DNA of 64,000 nt from Cupriavidus agavae (lineage in GTDB: Bacteria; Pseudomonadota; Gammaproteobacteria; Burkholderiales; Burkholderiaceae): contig NZ_SGXM01000010.1 of the NCBI RefSeq assembly GCF_004217045.1, positions 62,001 through 126,000 of the forward strand. Direction: 5' to 3'. Made by a program: the position numbers and the translations under genes. A model generated the notes under the pieces. That model did no database searches. It was not told the DNA's origin and was given only the letters and a program-made list of their open reading frames with translations. This document shows positions 1-8,832 of the stretch, one piece after another; position 1 is the first letter of the stretch; every line of letters starts with the position of its first letter.

Positions 1-1314
1 CACCGAGGTGTGGCCGAGCTGGATGCCGGCTTCGGCCATCGACGTACGCAGTTGCGGCAGCGCGGCTTCCACGGCGGCGCGCACGGCCTGGTGCGGCGAG
101 ACGAACTGGGCCTGGGCCTGGTCGTTGACCACGTTCAGCACCACCTTGAGCGGGCCGAGGTTGGGCGGGTTGAGATCGAGTTCGGCGGTCTGCGCGCCTT
201 GCGTGGACAGGCGCACCATCTGCTGGCCGAGCGCCTGCGACCACTGGCTGTCGGCCATATGCGGCGCGATGGCCGCGCGGGCAGCGGCGGTGGCGGCGCT
301 GGCGCTGGCATGCTGCGTCGCGCTCTGCGCGGCCAGTGCCGAAGCCATCGTCGCGGCGCTGCTGGCATTGGTGGCACCGGTGTCGGCAGCTTCGCCGGTG
401 CGGACGCTGGCCTGGGCGGCCGCGAACGGCGTGGCCGACGGCGCGGTCTGGGTGGCCTGGACATCGCCCTGCGGCAGCGCCGGCTGGCCCGACTGGCCGA
501 GGTTGGCCTGCTGCTGGCCGGCGCCCTGGCCGCCGGCGTTCTGCGTGGCCGGCGGCGTGGCGGCCGTGGCCGCGGCGGCGAGCTTGTCGGCGGCGGTTGG
601 CGTGTTGTTCTGCAGGGCCGCGCGTTGCTGGGCGATCAGCGCCAGCGTATCGGCGACGTTGGGCACCGAACCCTTGGGGGCTTCGGTGACGATGCCGGCG
701 GGCTTGTTCGCATCGGCCTGGGCCTGCAGTGCGGCGGCGTCGGCGGCGGCATCGGCGGCTGCGGCAGGCGTGGCGACGAGCGGCGCGGCGGTGGCAACGG
801 CCGGGGCGGGCTGGCCCGGCAGCGCCGGCAGGCCGGCGAGCGCGGTGGCATCGGCAGCGCCGGCGGCCTGGTTGGCCGGTTGCGGCGTCGGCAGGGGGGC
901 AAGCAGTGCGGCGGCGGCGAGCGCGGCAGCCACGGCGGCGGCATCGGCCGAGGCGGTGGCGTCGTCCTTCGCGTCCGACGTGTCCTGCGCGCCGGCATCC
1001 TTCGCGGAGCCGTCGGACTTCGCTACCTTGCCGGTGTCCTGCTTCGGCAGCGCGTTGTTCGGGCTGGCCTGGGCCTTGTCGGCGGGCTTCTGCGCGGCGG
1101 CATCATGGCCGCCCTTGCCGTTCTTGCCGGCTTCGGCCTGCTTGCCGTCCTTCGCCGGCACCTTGACCGCCGTGGTGGCGGCCTGGTTGTCCTGGCGGGC
1201 GCGCGACAGGGTTTCCTGGAACAGGTTCGCGTCGTTGCCGCGCGCGGGGTCCGGCGACTTCAGGTTGGACAGGGCGGCGGCGGCATTGCCGGCAATCTGG
1301 CTGATATCGATCAT
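1..1314 (-). CDS. fliK: Flagellar hook-length control protein FliK (C-terminus off the window)
   Basis: Secreted molecular ruler that measures hook length and triggers the FlhB specificity switch. The ATG at 1314 opens a frame that runs to base 1 with no stop, so only the first 438 residues are visible. Residues 1 to about 330 are an Ala/Gln/Pro-rich, low-complexity ruler region. Near the left edge a folded FliK C-terminal (Flg_hook) domain begins, with the diagnostic LNPPNLGPLKV stretch followed by an FVSPHQAVRAA segment. It is the last visible gene of the fliF-G-H-I-J-K operon, 16 bases after fliJ. A second FliK-like gene lies at 16335-17681; this copy sits in the canonical position and is the likely functional ruler. 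Confidence 0.93.
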   Translation of the reverse strand, partial: MIDISQIAGNAAAALSNLKSPDPARGNDANLFQETLSRARQDNQAATTAVKVPAKDGKQAEAGKNGKGGHDAAAQKPADKAQASPNNALPKQDTGKVAKSDGSAKDAGAQDTSDAKDDATASADAAAVAAALAAAALLAPLPTPQPANQAAGAADATALAGLPALPGQPAPAVATAAPLVATPAAAADAAADAAALQAQADANKPAGIVTEAPKGSVPNVADTLALIAQQRAALQNNTPTAADKLAAAATAATPPATQNAGGQGAGQQQANLGQSGQPALPQGDVQATQTAPSATPFAAAQASVRTGEAADTGATNASSAATMASALAAQSATQHASASAATAAARAAIAPHMADSQWSQALGQQMVRLSTQGAQTAELDLNPPNLGPLKVVLNVVNDQAQAQFVSPHQAVRAAVEAALPQLRTSMAEAGIQLGHTSV

Positions 1315-1330
1315 CGTGGGTTGGGCAGGT

Positions 1331-1792
1331 TCAGTTCTGGCCGGTCGCCGGCTGGCGGGCCGTGCGCGTGATGCGGGCGGCGTATTCGTCGTTGGCGCGT
1401 TGTTCGCGGCGCGTGGCAACCTGCTGCTCGCGCACTTCGGCGCGCGTGATCAGCGTGTCGAACGAGTTCTGGCGGCGCTTCTGGGTCTGCCAGTCGACGC
1501 GGCCGGCCACGAGGTCGGCCTCGGCCTTGGCCAGCGCCGAGGTCTGCTGGCGGATGGCGTGGTCGAGCGAGTCCAGGAAGCGCGAGAAATCGTGCCAGCG
1601 GCTCGACGTCATGCCTTCGGCGGCAATCGCCTGCATGCGGGCGCGGTACTCGTGCCGGTACTCGGTCAGCGCATTGAGCTGCTGCTCGGCCTGCGTGCGC
1701 AGCCCCTGCAGGCGGCCCAGTTCACGGGCGGCCTTGTCCGTGCTGTCCTGGGCCAGATCGGCCAGGGTGGTCAACGGCGAGTTCTTAGACAT
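1331..1792 (-). CDS. fliJ: Flagellar export chaperone/stalk protein FliJ
   Basis: FliJ is the coiled-coil rotor-stalk analogue that inserts into the FliI ATPase hexamer and escorts export substrates. The 153-residue product is almost entirely charged helix rich in Gln, Arg, Ala and Leu heptads, with no hydrophobic segment, and has the family's usual length. Its ATG has a GGAG eight bases upstream and overlaps the fliI stop by eight bases, implying translational coupling. Position between fliI and fliK matches the usual beta-proteobacterial order. Confidence 0.92.
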   Translation of the reverse strand: MSKNSPLTTLADLAQDSTDKAARELGRLQGLRTQAEQQLNALTEYRHEYRARMQAIAAEGMTSSRWHDFSRFLDSLDHAIRQQTSALAKAEADLVAGRVDWQTQKRRQNSFDTLITRAEVREQQVATRREQRANDEYAARITRTARQPATGQN

Positions 1793-3257
1793 GGTTCACT
1801 CCAAGGGTCGCGTGCAGTTGGGCGATCGAGGCGTCGTACCCGGCGCGCTCGTGGATGTCCTGCTGCAGGAAGGCTTCCATGCGCGGGTGCAGGCGAATCG
1901 CGAGATCGAGCTCCGGATCGTTGCCGGGCACATAGGCGCCGACGCTGATCAGGTCGCGGTTGCGCTGGTAGCGCGACATCAGCTGCTTGAACCGCCGTAC
2001 GGAGGCAAACTGCGGCGGCTCGATCAGTGCGGTCATGGCACGGCTGATCGACGCTTCCACGTCGATGGCTGGGTAGTGGCCCGCTTCGGCCAGGCTCCGG
2101 GACAGCACGATGTGGCCGTCGAGGATGGCGCGCGCGGAATCGGCGATCGGGTCCTGCTGGTCGTCGCCTTCGGTCAGCACCGTATAGAACGCGGTGATCG
2201 AGCCGCCGCCTTCGGGGCCGTTGCCGGTGCGCTCGACGAGCGTGGGCAGCTTGGCGAACACCGAGGGCGGATAGCCCTTGGTGGCGGGCGGTTCGCCGAT
2301 GGCCAGCGCAATCTCGCGCTGGGCCATTGCGTAACGGGTCAGCGAGTCCATGATCAGCAGCACGTGCTGGCCCTTGTCGCGGAAATACTCGGCCAGCCGC
2401 GTGGCATAGGCGGCGCCCTGCATGCGCAGCAGCGGCGAGCAGTCGGCCGGGGCGGCTACCACGACCGAGCGCTTGCGGCCTTCCTCGCCGAGGATGTTCT
2501 CGATGAATTCCTTCACTTCGCGGCCGCGCTCGCCGATCAGGCCCACCACGATCACGTCGGCGTTGGTGTAGCGGGCCATCATGCCGAGCAGCACCGACTT
2601 GCCGACGCCCGAGCCCGCGAACAGGCCCATGCGCTGGCCACGGCCCACGGTCAGCATGCCGTTGATGGCGCGCACGCCGGTATCGAGCACGGTCTCGATC
2701 GGGGCGCGCATCAGCGGATTGATCTGGGCGCCGGACAGCGGCACCTCGCTGGCGGCGGTGATCGGGCCGAGGCCATCGAGCGGACGGCCGGCGGCGTCGA
2801 GCACGCGCCCGAGCAGGCCATCGCCCACCGGCAGGCGCTTCGAGCCCGGCTCGCGCGGCGCGCTCACGCCCTTGGGCAGCGGCGACGGTTCGAGCGGATA
2901 GACGCGCGCGCCCGGCACCAGGCCGGCCACGTCGGATTGCGGCATCAGGAACAAACGGTCGGCGCCGAAGCCCACGACTTCGGCTTCGGCCGTGCGCGGG
3001 CCGCCATGCGAGTGCTGGCCGGCGGGCAGTTCGATCAGGCAGTCGCTGCCCACGGGCATGCGCAGGCCCACTGCTTCGAGCACCAGGCCGGCGGCGCGCG
3101 TCAGGCGGCCGCAGGTACGCTTGCTGTCGACTTCCTCGATGCTGGTCGAGGCCGATGCCAGCGCCTCGCGCCAGCGGCCCGTGTGCAATGCGGCGGTGGT
3201 GGCGGGCGGAATCGGTGCCGCCGGGGCGGCCGGGGCGCCAGCTTGCGCGTCATGCAT
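1785..3257 (-). CDS. fliI: Flagellum-specific ATPase FliI
   Basis: Cytoplasmic hexameric ATPase of the flagellar type III export apparatus, related to the F1 beta subunit. The 490-residue protein has a Walker A loop (GSGVGKS, roughly residue 200), a Walker B strand ending LLIMDSLTR, and the export-ATPase signatures KGYPPSVFAKLP and GGGSITAFYTVL. The C-terminal helical domain is complete. The N-terminus carries about 25 extra Ala/Pro residues before the TGRW segment. The start overlaps the fliH stop by eight bases. FliH restrains this enzyme and FliJ activates it, and both are neighbours here. Confidence 0.97.
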   Translation of the reverse strand: MHDAQAGAPAAPAAPIPPATTAALHTGRWREALASASTSIEEVDSKRTCGRLTRAAGLVLEAVGLRMPVGSDCLIELPAGQHSHGGPRTAEAEVVGFGADRLFLMPQSDVAGLVPGARVYPLEPSPLPKGVSAPREPGSKRLPVGDGLLGRVLDAAGRPLDGLGPITAASEVPLSGAQINPLMRAPIETVLDTGVRAINGMLTVGRGQRMGLFAGSGVGKSVLLGMMARYTNADVIVVGLIGERGREVKEFIENILGEEGRKRSVVVAAPADCSPLLRMQGAAYATRLAEYFRDKGQHVLLIMDSLTRYAMAQREIALAIGEPPATKGYPPSVFAKLPTLVERTGNGPEGGGSITAFYTVLTEGDDQQDPIADSARAILDGHIVLSRSLAEAGHYPAIDVEASISRAMTALIEPPQFASVRRFKQLMSRYQRNRDLISVGAYVPGNDPELDLAIRLHPRMEAFLQQDIHERAGYDASIAQLHATLGVNHV

Positions 3258-4089
3258 GGGGCGGCTCCCACGGATCGTTGCGGCCCATGGCCTTGATCAC
3301 GCGCTCCCAGCGCGTGGCCAGCGTGGCGTCAAGCTCGCCGCTGGCGGCGCTGGCGATGCAGCCGCCGCGTGCCACGGTGTCGTCGGCGCGCACGGTCCAG
3401 CCGGCGGCCTGCAGTTCACCCTTCAGGTGCATCTCCACCAGTTCCACGTCGGCCGGGTTCAGCAGCAGGCACGGCGCGCCGGCCAGCGGCGGCTCGGCGT
3501 TGATCAGTTCGCGGGCGGCAGGCACCAGCGCGGCGGGGTCGAGGTCGAGCGTCTTGCGCACGAGCTGGCGAGCCACGTCGAGCGCCAGGCCGATCAGCGC
3601 GTCGGAGATCTCGGCATCGACCTGGCCCAGCGCGTCGCGGAAGTTGCCGGCCAGCTCCTGCAGGCGGGCCGCTTCGTTGCGGGCGGTTTCCAGGCCGCGC
3701 GCATAACCTTCACGGTGGCCGTCGCCATAGCCCTGGGTCTGGCCCTGGCTGTAGCCCTGCGCGTAGCCTTCCTTGCGGGCGCCTTCGCGCATCGCGTCGA
3801 GGGCGGCAAAGTCGATGGCGGGCGGCGGAGCCGGTTCCACGGGGATCTGGGCTTCCAGCACCTTGCGGAGCCGGTCGCGCGGATCGAGCGATTCCATCTG
3901 CCAGCGCTTCCACGCGTCGCCGTCCATGCGGCCGGGCGCGGGGCGCTCGAAGCTCTTGAAGCCATCGTCCCGGGCGAGCGGGTTCGAGGGTTCGCCGGTG
4001 CCCTCGGGCGCGCCGGGCGCGCCGAAGAAGCCGGGGTCGCCACGGCCGGGACCCCGGCCGGCGGCAAAGCCGCGTTCAAACGTAGGCAT
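3250..4089 (-). CDS. fliH: Flagellar assembly protein FliH
   Basis: Negative regulator and docking partner of the FliI ATPase. The ATG at 4089 (279 residues) is chosen because GGAGGAG lies just upstream; the longer frame to 4104 would need a TTG. The N-terminal third is Gly/Pro-rich and disordered. The middle has the family's hallmark GxxxG-type repeat, with glycines spaced every four residues in a Tyr/Gln-rich helix (around residues 108-132). The C-terminus is the FliH/YscL/V-ATPase-E-like domain ending in a Trp-rich tail (DPWEPPHA), the part expected to bind the export gate. It overlaps fliG by 14 bases. Confidence 0.94.
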   Translation of the reverse strand: MPTFERGFAAGRGPGRGDPGFFGAPGAPEGTGEPSNPLARDDGFKSFERPAPGRMDGDAWKRWQMESLDPRDRLRKVLEAQIPVEPAPPPAIDFAALDAMREGARKEGYAQGYSQGQTQGYGDGHREGYARGLETARNEAARLQELAGNFRDALGQVDAEISDALIGLALDVARQLVRKTLDLDPAALVPAARELINAEPPLAGAPCLLLNPADVELVEMHLKGELQAAGWTVRADDTVARGGCIASAASGELDATLATRWERVIKAMGRNDPWEPPHA

Positions 4090-5089
4090 CGTCTCCTCCG
4101 CCAATCTGGATTTCGCCGGACTCGGCCAGGCGTCTCACCACCTGCAGGATGGCCTTCTGTTCGGCCTCGACCTGCGACACACGCACCGGACCCAGCGCTT
4201 CGAGGTCCTCGCGCAGCATCTCGCCGGCACGCGTCGACATGTTGCGGATGAACTTGTCGCGCAGTTCCTGCTGCGCGCCCTTGAGCGCGACGATGAGCGA
4301 TTCGGTGGCGATTTCCTTGAGCACGCGCTGGATGCCGCGTTCGTCGATTTCCAGCAGGTTCTCGAACAGGAACATCTCGTCGATGATCTTCTGGGCCAGG
4401 TCGGCGTCGTGCGTGCGCACGCCGTCGATCACCGCTTCCTCGTGGGCCGTGCTCATCAGGTTGATGATCTCGGCCGCCGTGCGCACGCCGCCCATGCGGC
4501 TGCGCTTCAGGCTCTGGCCGGCCAGCAGCTTGGTCAGCACGTCGGTCAGCTCCTGCAGCGCGCCCGGCTGCACGCCGCCAAACGTGGCGATACGCAGGAT
4601 CACGTCGTTGCGCAGGCGTTCGGTGAAGAAGCCCAGCACCTCGGACGACTTCTGGCGGTCCAGGTGGATCAGGATCGTGGCGATGATCTGCGGGTGCTCG
4701 TCCTTGATCAGCTCGGCCACCGAGGTGGCGTCCATCCAGTTCAGCGAATCGATGCCGCCGCCCGGATCGCGCGATTCGAGGATGTCCTCGATCACCGACA
4801 GCGCACGTTCCTCGCCCAGCGCCTTGTTCAGCACGCTCTTGATGAACGAGCTGGAGTCGACGTTGAGTGCCAGATACTGCTCGGTCTCGCCGCGGAACTC
4901 GGCCAGCACCTCGGCCATTTCCTCGCGGGTCACCGCATTCAGGCCGGCCATGGCCGAACCGAGCTGCTGTACCTCGCGCGGCGACAGGTGCTTGAAGACT
5001 TCGGCGGCGGCGTCCTCGCCCACGGCCATCATCAGGATGGCGCTCTTCTGCACGCCCTTGTCGGGCGTTCCCTTGTTAGCCTTCGTCAT
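4076..5089 (-). CDS. fliG: Flagellar motor switch protein FliG
   Basis: FliG is the rotor protein of the C-ring that generates torque with MotA and switches direction with FliM/FliN. The 337-residue product has the expected three armadillo-type domains. The N-terminal FliF-binding part includes GEDAAAEVFKHLSPREVQQLG. The middle has the EHPQ motif (KDEHPQIIATIL). The C-terminal torque helix carries the charged residues of the motor interface (IDERGIQRVLKEI). The ATG lies inside the end of fliF (14-base overlap), so the two structural partners are translationally coupled. Confidence 0.97.
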   Translation of the reverse strand: MTKANKGTPDKGVQKSAILMMAVGEDAAAEVFKHLSPREVQQLGSAMAGLNAVTREEMAEVLAEFRGETEQYLALNVDSSSFIKSVLNKALGEERALSVIEDILESRDPGGGIDSLNWMDATSVAELIKDEHPQIIATILIHLDRQKSSEVLGFFTERLRNDVILRIATFGGVQPGALQELTDVLTKLLAGQSLKRSRMGGVRTAAEIINLMSTAHEEAVIDGVRTHDADLAQKIIDEMFLFENLLEIDERGIQRVLKEIATESLIVALKGAQQELRDKFIRNMSTRAGEMLREDLEALGPVRVSQVEAEQKAILQVVRRLAESGEIQIGGGDDAYV

Positions 5090-6767
5090 TTGCCATCCAG
5101 GTCTTGATTACGCTGGCGACCAGGCGCGGGTCGCGTTGCGCGGCGTCGCGCACCAGGGCGAGATCGCTTTCGTATTTCGCGGCGAGGCGCAGCACTTCCG
5201 GATTGGTTTCCTCTTCCGGCGGCAGCAGCACGGCTTCCGCGGTGGTGCCGTCGGTGGATTCCGCCAGGGCGGGTACCGGCGGCGCGGTGTACTTGCGCAG
5301 CACCGGACGCGCCACCTTGAACCACAGGAACACGGCCAGCAGGGCCAGCAGCAGGTAGCCGACGCCGGTCTTGGCCAGGTCGATCATCTGCGGCTGCTTC
5401 CAGAGCGGCAGTTCCGGTTCCTTGTTGTTCTCGGCGGTGAACGGGCTGTTGACCACGTTCAGGGAGTCGCCGCGATCGGCCGAGAAGCCCATCGCTTCCT
5501 TGGTCAGGTTCTCGATCTGGGCCAGTTCCTTGGCCGACAGCGCCTCGGTCACCGGCTTGCCCTTGGCGTCGAGCTTCGAGCGGTAGTTCACGACCACGGC
5601 CACCGACAGGCGCTTCACGCCACCCGGTGCCTGCTGGATGTGGCGCACGGAGCGGTCCAGCTCGTAGTTGGTGGTGGCGTCGCGGCGGCTGCTGCTCGGG
5701 CCGGTCTTCTCGGCCGTCTGCGTGGCCTGGCCCTGCTGGTTGGCCTGGGCCGGCGGATTGGGCTGGCCCGGCTGGCGCGGCGGCTGCGGCGTGGTCACCG
5801 GGGCCACGGCGGCGGCCGGCGGCTGGTTCGACAGCGCGCCCGGCACGCCGCCCACGGCGGAGCCGCCCTGCTGGTTCGACTCGCTGGTCTGCTGGCTGCG
5901 GATGGCGGCGCGGGTGGGGTCCTGGTTCGGCTTGAAGCTCTCGTCGGTGTGCTCGACCGACGAGAAATCGACGTCGGCGGTGACCTGGGCGTGGACGTTG
6001 TCCTTGCCGAGGATCGGGGCCAGGATCGACTCCACGCGCTTGACGTAGCTCTGCTCCACCTGCTGCACGAACTTGAGCTGCGTGGCGTCCATCGAGCGGT
6101 CGCTGCTGCCCGAGAGCAGGTTGCCGTGCTGGTCGACGATCGAGATCGACTTCGGCGTCAGTTCCGGCACGCTCGACGACACCAGGTGCGTGATGGCGGC
6201 CACCTGGCCTTCATCGACGGCCCGGCCCGGGTACAGCTGCAGCACCACCGAGGCGGTGGGCTTCTGGCGCTCGCGCACGAACAGCGTGGGCTTGGGGATG
6301 GCCAGGTGCACGCGGGCCGACTGTACCGAACCGATCGATTCGATCGAACGGGCGAGTTCGCCTTCCAGGCCGCGCTGGTAGTTGACCTGCTCGGCAAACT
6401 GGCTGATGCCGAACTTCTGGTTGTCCATCAGTTCCATGCCCGTGGTACCGCTCTTGGGCAGGCCCTGGCTGGCCAGGCGCAGGCGCGTCTCGTGCACCTT
6501 GTCGGCCGGCACCATGACCGCACCGCCGCCTTCGGCGAACTTGTACGGCACGTTGGCCTGCTGCAGTGCCTGGATCACGGCACCGCCGTCACGCTCGGAC
6601 AGGTTGGTGTACAGGACCTTGTAGTCGGGCTGGCGCGACCACATCACGCCCACGGCGATGGCGGCAACCAGCGCGGCGCCGCCCAGCATCAGGGGCAGGC
6701 GCGGATTGGCCTTGAGCTTCTCGAGCACGGCCGCGCCGCCGGCGGGCAGGGTAGCTGCCGCGTTCAT
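5076..6767 (-). CDS. fliF: Flagellar MS-ring protein FliF
   Basis: Inner-membrane protein that forms the MS ring on which the rotor and export gate assemble. The chosen ATG at 6767 (563 residues) has GGAG eight bases upstream; an in-frame ATG at 6794 with an AG-rich leader is an alternative. A transmembrane helix lies near residues 25-45 and a second near 440-460. Between them are the ring-building motifs, including the YTNLSERDGGAVIQAL segment. A Gln/Pro-rich disordered stretch (around residues 290-350) precedes the second helix, and the C-terminal tail binds FliG. First gene of the minus-strand operon, divergent from fliE. Confidence 0.95.
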   Translation of the reverse strand: MNAAATLPAGGAAVLEKLKANPRLPLMLGGAALVAAIAVGVMWSRQPDYKVLYTNLSERDGGAVIQALQQANVPYKFAEGGGAVMVPADKVHETRLRLASQGLPKSGTTGMELMDNQKFGISQFAEQVNYQRGLEGELARSIESIGSVQSARVHLAIPKPTLFVRERQKPTASVVLQLYPGRAVDEGQVAAITHLVSSSVPELTPKSISIVDQHGNLLSGSSDRSMDATQLKFVQQVEQSYVKRVESILAPILGKDNVHAQVTADVDFSSVEHTDESFKPNQDPTRAAIRSQQTSESNQQGGSAVGGVPGALSNQPPAAAVAPVTTPQPPRQPGQPNPPAQANQQGQATQTAEKTGPSSSRRDATTNYELDRSVRHIQQAPGGVKRLSVAVVVNYRSKLDAKGKPVTEALSAKELAQIENLTKEAMGFSADRGDSLNVVNSPFTAENNKEPELPLWKQPQMIDLAKTGVGYLLLALLAVFLWFKVARPVLRKYTAPPVPALAESTDGTTAEAVLLPPEEETNPEVLRLAAKYESDLALVRDAAQRDPRLVASVIKTWMANDEG

Positions 6768-6981
6768 GCGCGCATCTCCGGCTGGGCCGGGCATACCCTG
6801 CCCTTGCCATTCTGGCCTCGGCTGCCGTTAATCATTCCGGCACGGCTCACATTACGCTGCTGACAAAACACGCGCACTCCCCGCGATAGTTGATGTTCCT
6901 TGTGCCGTGGGCGGGACGGGCAATACGCCACGAACCGCCAGATCCGGCACGGTAGCGATCATCGGTCAGAAGGCGGAAGGA

Positions 6982-7020
6982 CAATTGGCTGAATAGCGGA
7001 AGGTTTCCCCCCGAATTCAT
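6982..7020 (+). promoter_or_regulatory. 39-bp element in the fliF/fliE intergenic region, shared with the chemoreceptor upstream region
   Basis: Blocks CAATT (6982), AGCGG (6995), TTTCCCCCC (7004) and AATTCAT (7014) recur in the same order and with the same overall length at 23105-23143 before the chemoreceptor gene. The left part (ATTGGCTGAATAGCG) resembles one half of the enterobacterial FlhDC box, so a class-2 flagellar activator site is the leading guess. The rest of 6768-7129 shows no gene. Promoters for fliF and fliE must lie here, but I could not assign -35/-10 boxes. Confidence 0.5.
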
Positions 7021-7129
7021 CCTTTGGTTGGAGGCAGGCCGCCGGTACATTGCGAGGGCTGAAACAGGGCGGTGGGCGATGATTTCGCCACTTTTTGCCT
7101 GTTACCGAATCCTCCAACTACTGATAGCC

Positions 7130-7450
7130 ATGTCCATTTCCTCGATCGAAGGCATGCTCCAGCAACTGCGCGGACTGGCGCAGGCAGCTGGCGGCGGCAC
7201 CACCAGCCAGGCCTCCACGGCCGTTGCCGGAGGCTTCTCCGGCGAACTGCAGAAATCGCTGCAGCGCCTGAACGCCACCCAGGAATCCGCCTACGGAAAG
7301 GCCGAGGCGTTCGAACTGGGCAAGCCCGGCGTGGCGCTCAACGACGTCATGATCGACATGCAGAAAGCCAACATCTCGTTCCAGACCGCCGTGCAGGTGC
7401 GTAACCGCCTGGCCGCCGCGTACCAGGAAATGATGAACATGCCGGTCTGA
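7130..7450 (+). CDS. fliE: Flagellar hook-basal body protein FliE
   Basis: FliE is the adapter between the MS ring and the proximal rod and is exported early. The ATG at 7130 gives 106 residues beginning MSISSIEGMLQQL, the family's standard N-terminus and length; the longer frame upstream adds 34 residues unlike FliE. The C-terminal signature is intact (VALNDVMIDMQKANISFQTAVQVRNRLAAAYQEMMNMPV, broken here only for description: VALNDVMIDMQKA, then NISFQTAVQVRN, then LAAAYQEMM). Transcribed alone, divergent from fliF, and followed by a strong terminator. Confidence 0.96.
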   Translation: MSISSIEGMLQQLRGLAQAAGGGTTSQASTAVAGGFSGELQKSLQRLNATQESAYGKAEAFELGKPGVALNDVMIDMQKANISFQTAVQVRNRLAAAYQEMMNMPV

Positions 7451-7474
7451 TACCGACGCGTTCCGAAAATGGCG

Positions 7475-7513
7475 AAAAGGCCATGCCGCTGGGCAAGCGG
7501 CATGGCCTTTTTT
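7475..7513. terminator. Bidirectional intrinsic terminator between fliE and the sugar operon
   Basis: A perfect 16-bp stem (7475-7490 with 7496-7511) and a five-base loop, with an A-run on the left and six Ts on the right. It can end fliE on the plus strand and the long convergent sugar-biosynthesis operon on the minus strand. Confidence 0.93.
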
Positions 7514-7539
7514 CCATCTGAAGGCAGGCTGGGGGTGGC

Positions 7540-8187
7540 TCAGAGCCGGAAGTACTCCTCGGCGGCCCGCTCGCGGGCGGGCTTGCAGAGCAGATCGCCG
7601 GCCTGGCCGCTGTAGACCAGGCAGTTGCCCGGCGTATCGCGGTTCACCACGCTGACGCCCTGCGCCACCACGGAGCCGTCGCGCACATGGCTGCGGCCGA
7701 TGATGGCCGTGTTCGGGTACATCACCACGCCGTCGCCGATCACGGGCGCGACGCCATGGTTCTTGCCGACCGTCGAGTTCTGGTACAGCACCAGGTAGTT
7801 GCCGTAGGTGGCCTTGGCCAGCACGATGCCTACCGAGTGGCCGATCAGGAAGACCTCGGGCAGCTCCACCTCGTAGAACATGTCGATGGCGTTGAGCGCC
7901 TTGTTCAGCAGGAACAGCTTGGTGGCAACGTTCAGGTCGCCCTTGTCGCGCCAGATGCAGTTCGACAGGTAGTACAGGAACGTGCAGTACTGGCTGGAGT
8001 GCAGGTAGCTGAACTGGCCGGGCCGCCACATGCGCACGGCGTCCACGCAGGGACCGGTTCGCGCCAGCGCATGGTCGATGTAGCGGTCGATGGTGGGGCG
8101 GCAGTCCGCGCCATCCGGGAAATAGTTGGTCAGCTGCGCGTTGACGTAGCTGACCAGCCCGGAACGATCGGTTCCAATCAGGTTCAT
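7540..8187 (-). CDS. Serine-acetyltransferase-like hexapeptide-repeat acyltransferase
   Basis: Last gene of the sugar operon, 215 residues from an ATG that overlaps the preceding stop (ATGA). The C-terminal half has left-handed beta-helix hexapeptide repeats (VIGDGVVMYPNTAIIG, HVRDGSVVAQGVSVV) with an AKATYGN-like segment before them, as in serine O-acetyltransferases. The helical N-terminus does not look like authentic CysE, and there is no cysteine-biosynthesis context. By location it most likely transfers an acetyl or other acyl group to the amino sugar built by the neighbouring enzymes. Acceptor and donor cannot be read from sequence. Confidence 0.7.
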   Translation of the reverse strand: MNLIGTDRSGLVSYVNAQLTNYFPDGADCRPTIDRYIDHALARTGPCVDAVRMWRPGQFSYLHSSQYCTFLYYLSNCIWRDKGDLNVATKLFLLNKALNAIDMFYEVELPEVFLIGHSVGIVLAKATYGNYLVLYQNSTVGKNHGVAPVIGDGVVMYPNTAIIGRSHVRDGSVVAQGVSVVNRDTPGNCLVYSGQAGDLLCKPARERAAEEYFRL

Positions 8188-8831
8188 GCCGGCGCGTGGT
8201 AGTCCATGTACACCAGGGACGCCGCCGCGTTGCTCAGGGCGGGGTCCTCGTACCAGCGCACCATGTGCTCGGTGCGCTCGACGTTCAGGGGCACGCGCTT
8301 CTGCTCCACGAAGCCAACCTTGCGGTAGAACTCCAGCGCGGTGTTGTCCGAGCGGACCCGCACGGCCAGCCGCGTCAGCCCGAGCTGATCCTCGGCCCAT
8401 TGCAGCATGGTGCGCAGCGCTTCCTTCATCAGGCCGCGCGGCGAATCGCCGCCGCTGACGATGGCGTCGGCTTCACCGTAACCGGTTTCCCAGTCGATGA
8501 AGTCGATGCCGATGTGCCCCAGCGGCTTGCCGTCCAGGTCTTCCACCATGAACAGCAGCTTGGACGGGTTGGCGTGGACGTAATCGACGAGCCAGCGTTC
8601 CGTGCGCGTGGCATGCGCCACGAACTCGGTCAGGAACGACTTCACGTAGCGGTTGCGCCACTCGCTGAGCAGTTCGAGATCGATCTGGGAGATGCAGCCT
8701 TCCCGCGTGGGGATGGGCCGCAGCATGGCGCGCACCGGCCGTCCGACGGGGATCGAAAGCGACACGCGGTTGGTTGACGCGCTGCCCTTGATCCCGGCGA
8801 TCAGGGCGCGCCCGAAGGACTGTTCGCTCAT
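8184..8831 (-). CDS. GNAT-family N-acyltransferase of the sugar operon
   Basis: 215-residue protein with a GNAT fold. Central strands carry KPLGHIGIDF, and the acetyl-CoA loop region precedes the NTALEFYRKVGF motif typical of the GNAT C-terminal half. The N-terminus of about 35 residues is an extension of unknown role. GNATs of this kind acylate amino groups on nucleotide-linked deoxyamino sugars (as in viosamine or pseudaminic acid pathways). The upstream gene is an aminotransferase, one base away, so N-acylation of its product is the natural reading. Overlaps the downstream acyltransferase gene by four bases. Substrate is inferred, not shown. Confidence 0.75.
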   Translation of the reverse strand: MSEQSFGRALIAGIKGSASTNRVSLSIPVGRPVRAMLRPIPTREGCISQIDLELLSEWRNRYVKSFLTEFVAHATRTERWLVDYVHANPSKLLFMVEDLDGKPLGHIGIDFIDWETGYGEADAIVSGGDSPRGLMKEALRTMLQWAEDQLGLTRLAVRVRSDNTALEFYRKVGFVEQKRVPLNVERTEHMVRWYEDPALSNAAASLVYMDYHAPA

Positions 8832-8832
8832 G

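Noticed and set aside
8..3296. Long plus-strand open frames opposite fliK, fliJ and fliI (up to about 646 codons)
   Set aside because: They are antisense shadows caused by high GC at third positions; the minus strand carries clear fliK, fliJ and fliI motifs.
3773..6863. Plus-strand open frames opposite fliH, fliG and fliF (444 and 904 codons)
   Set aside because: Low-complexity translations with no motif; the minus-strand genes are unambiguous.
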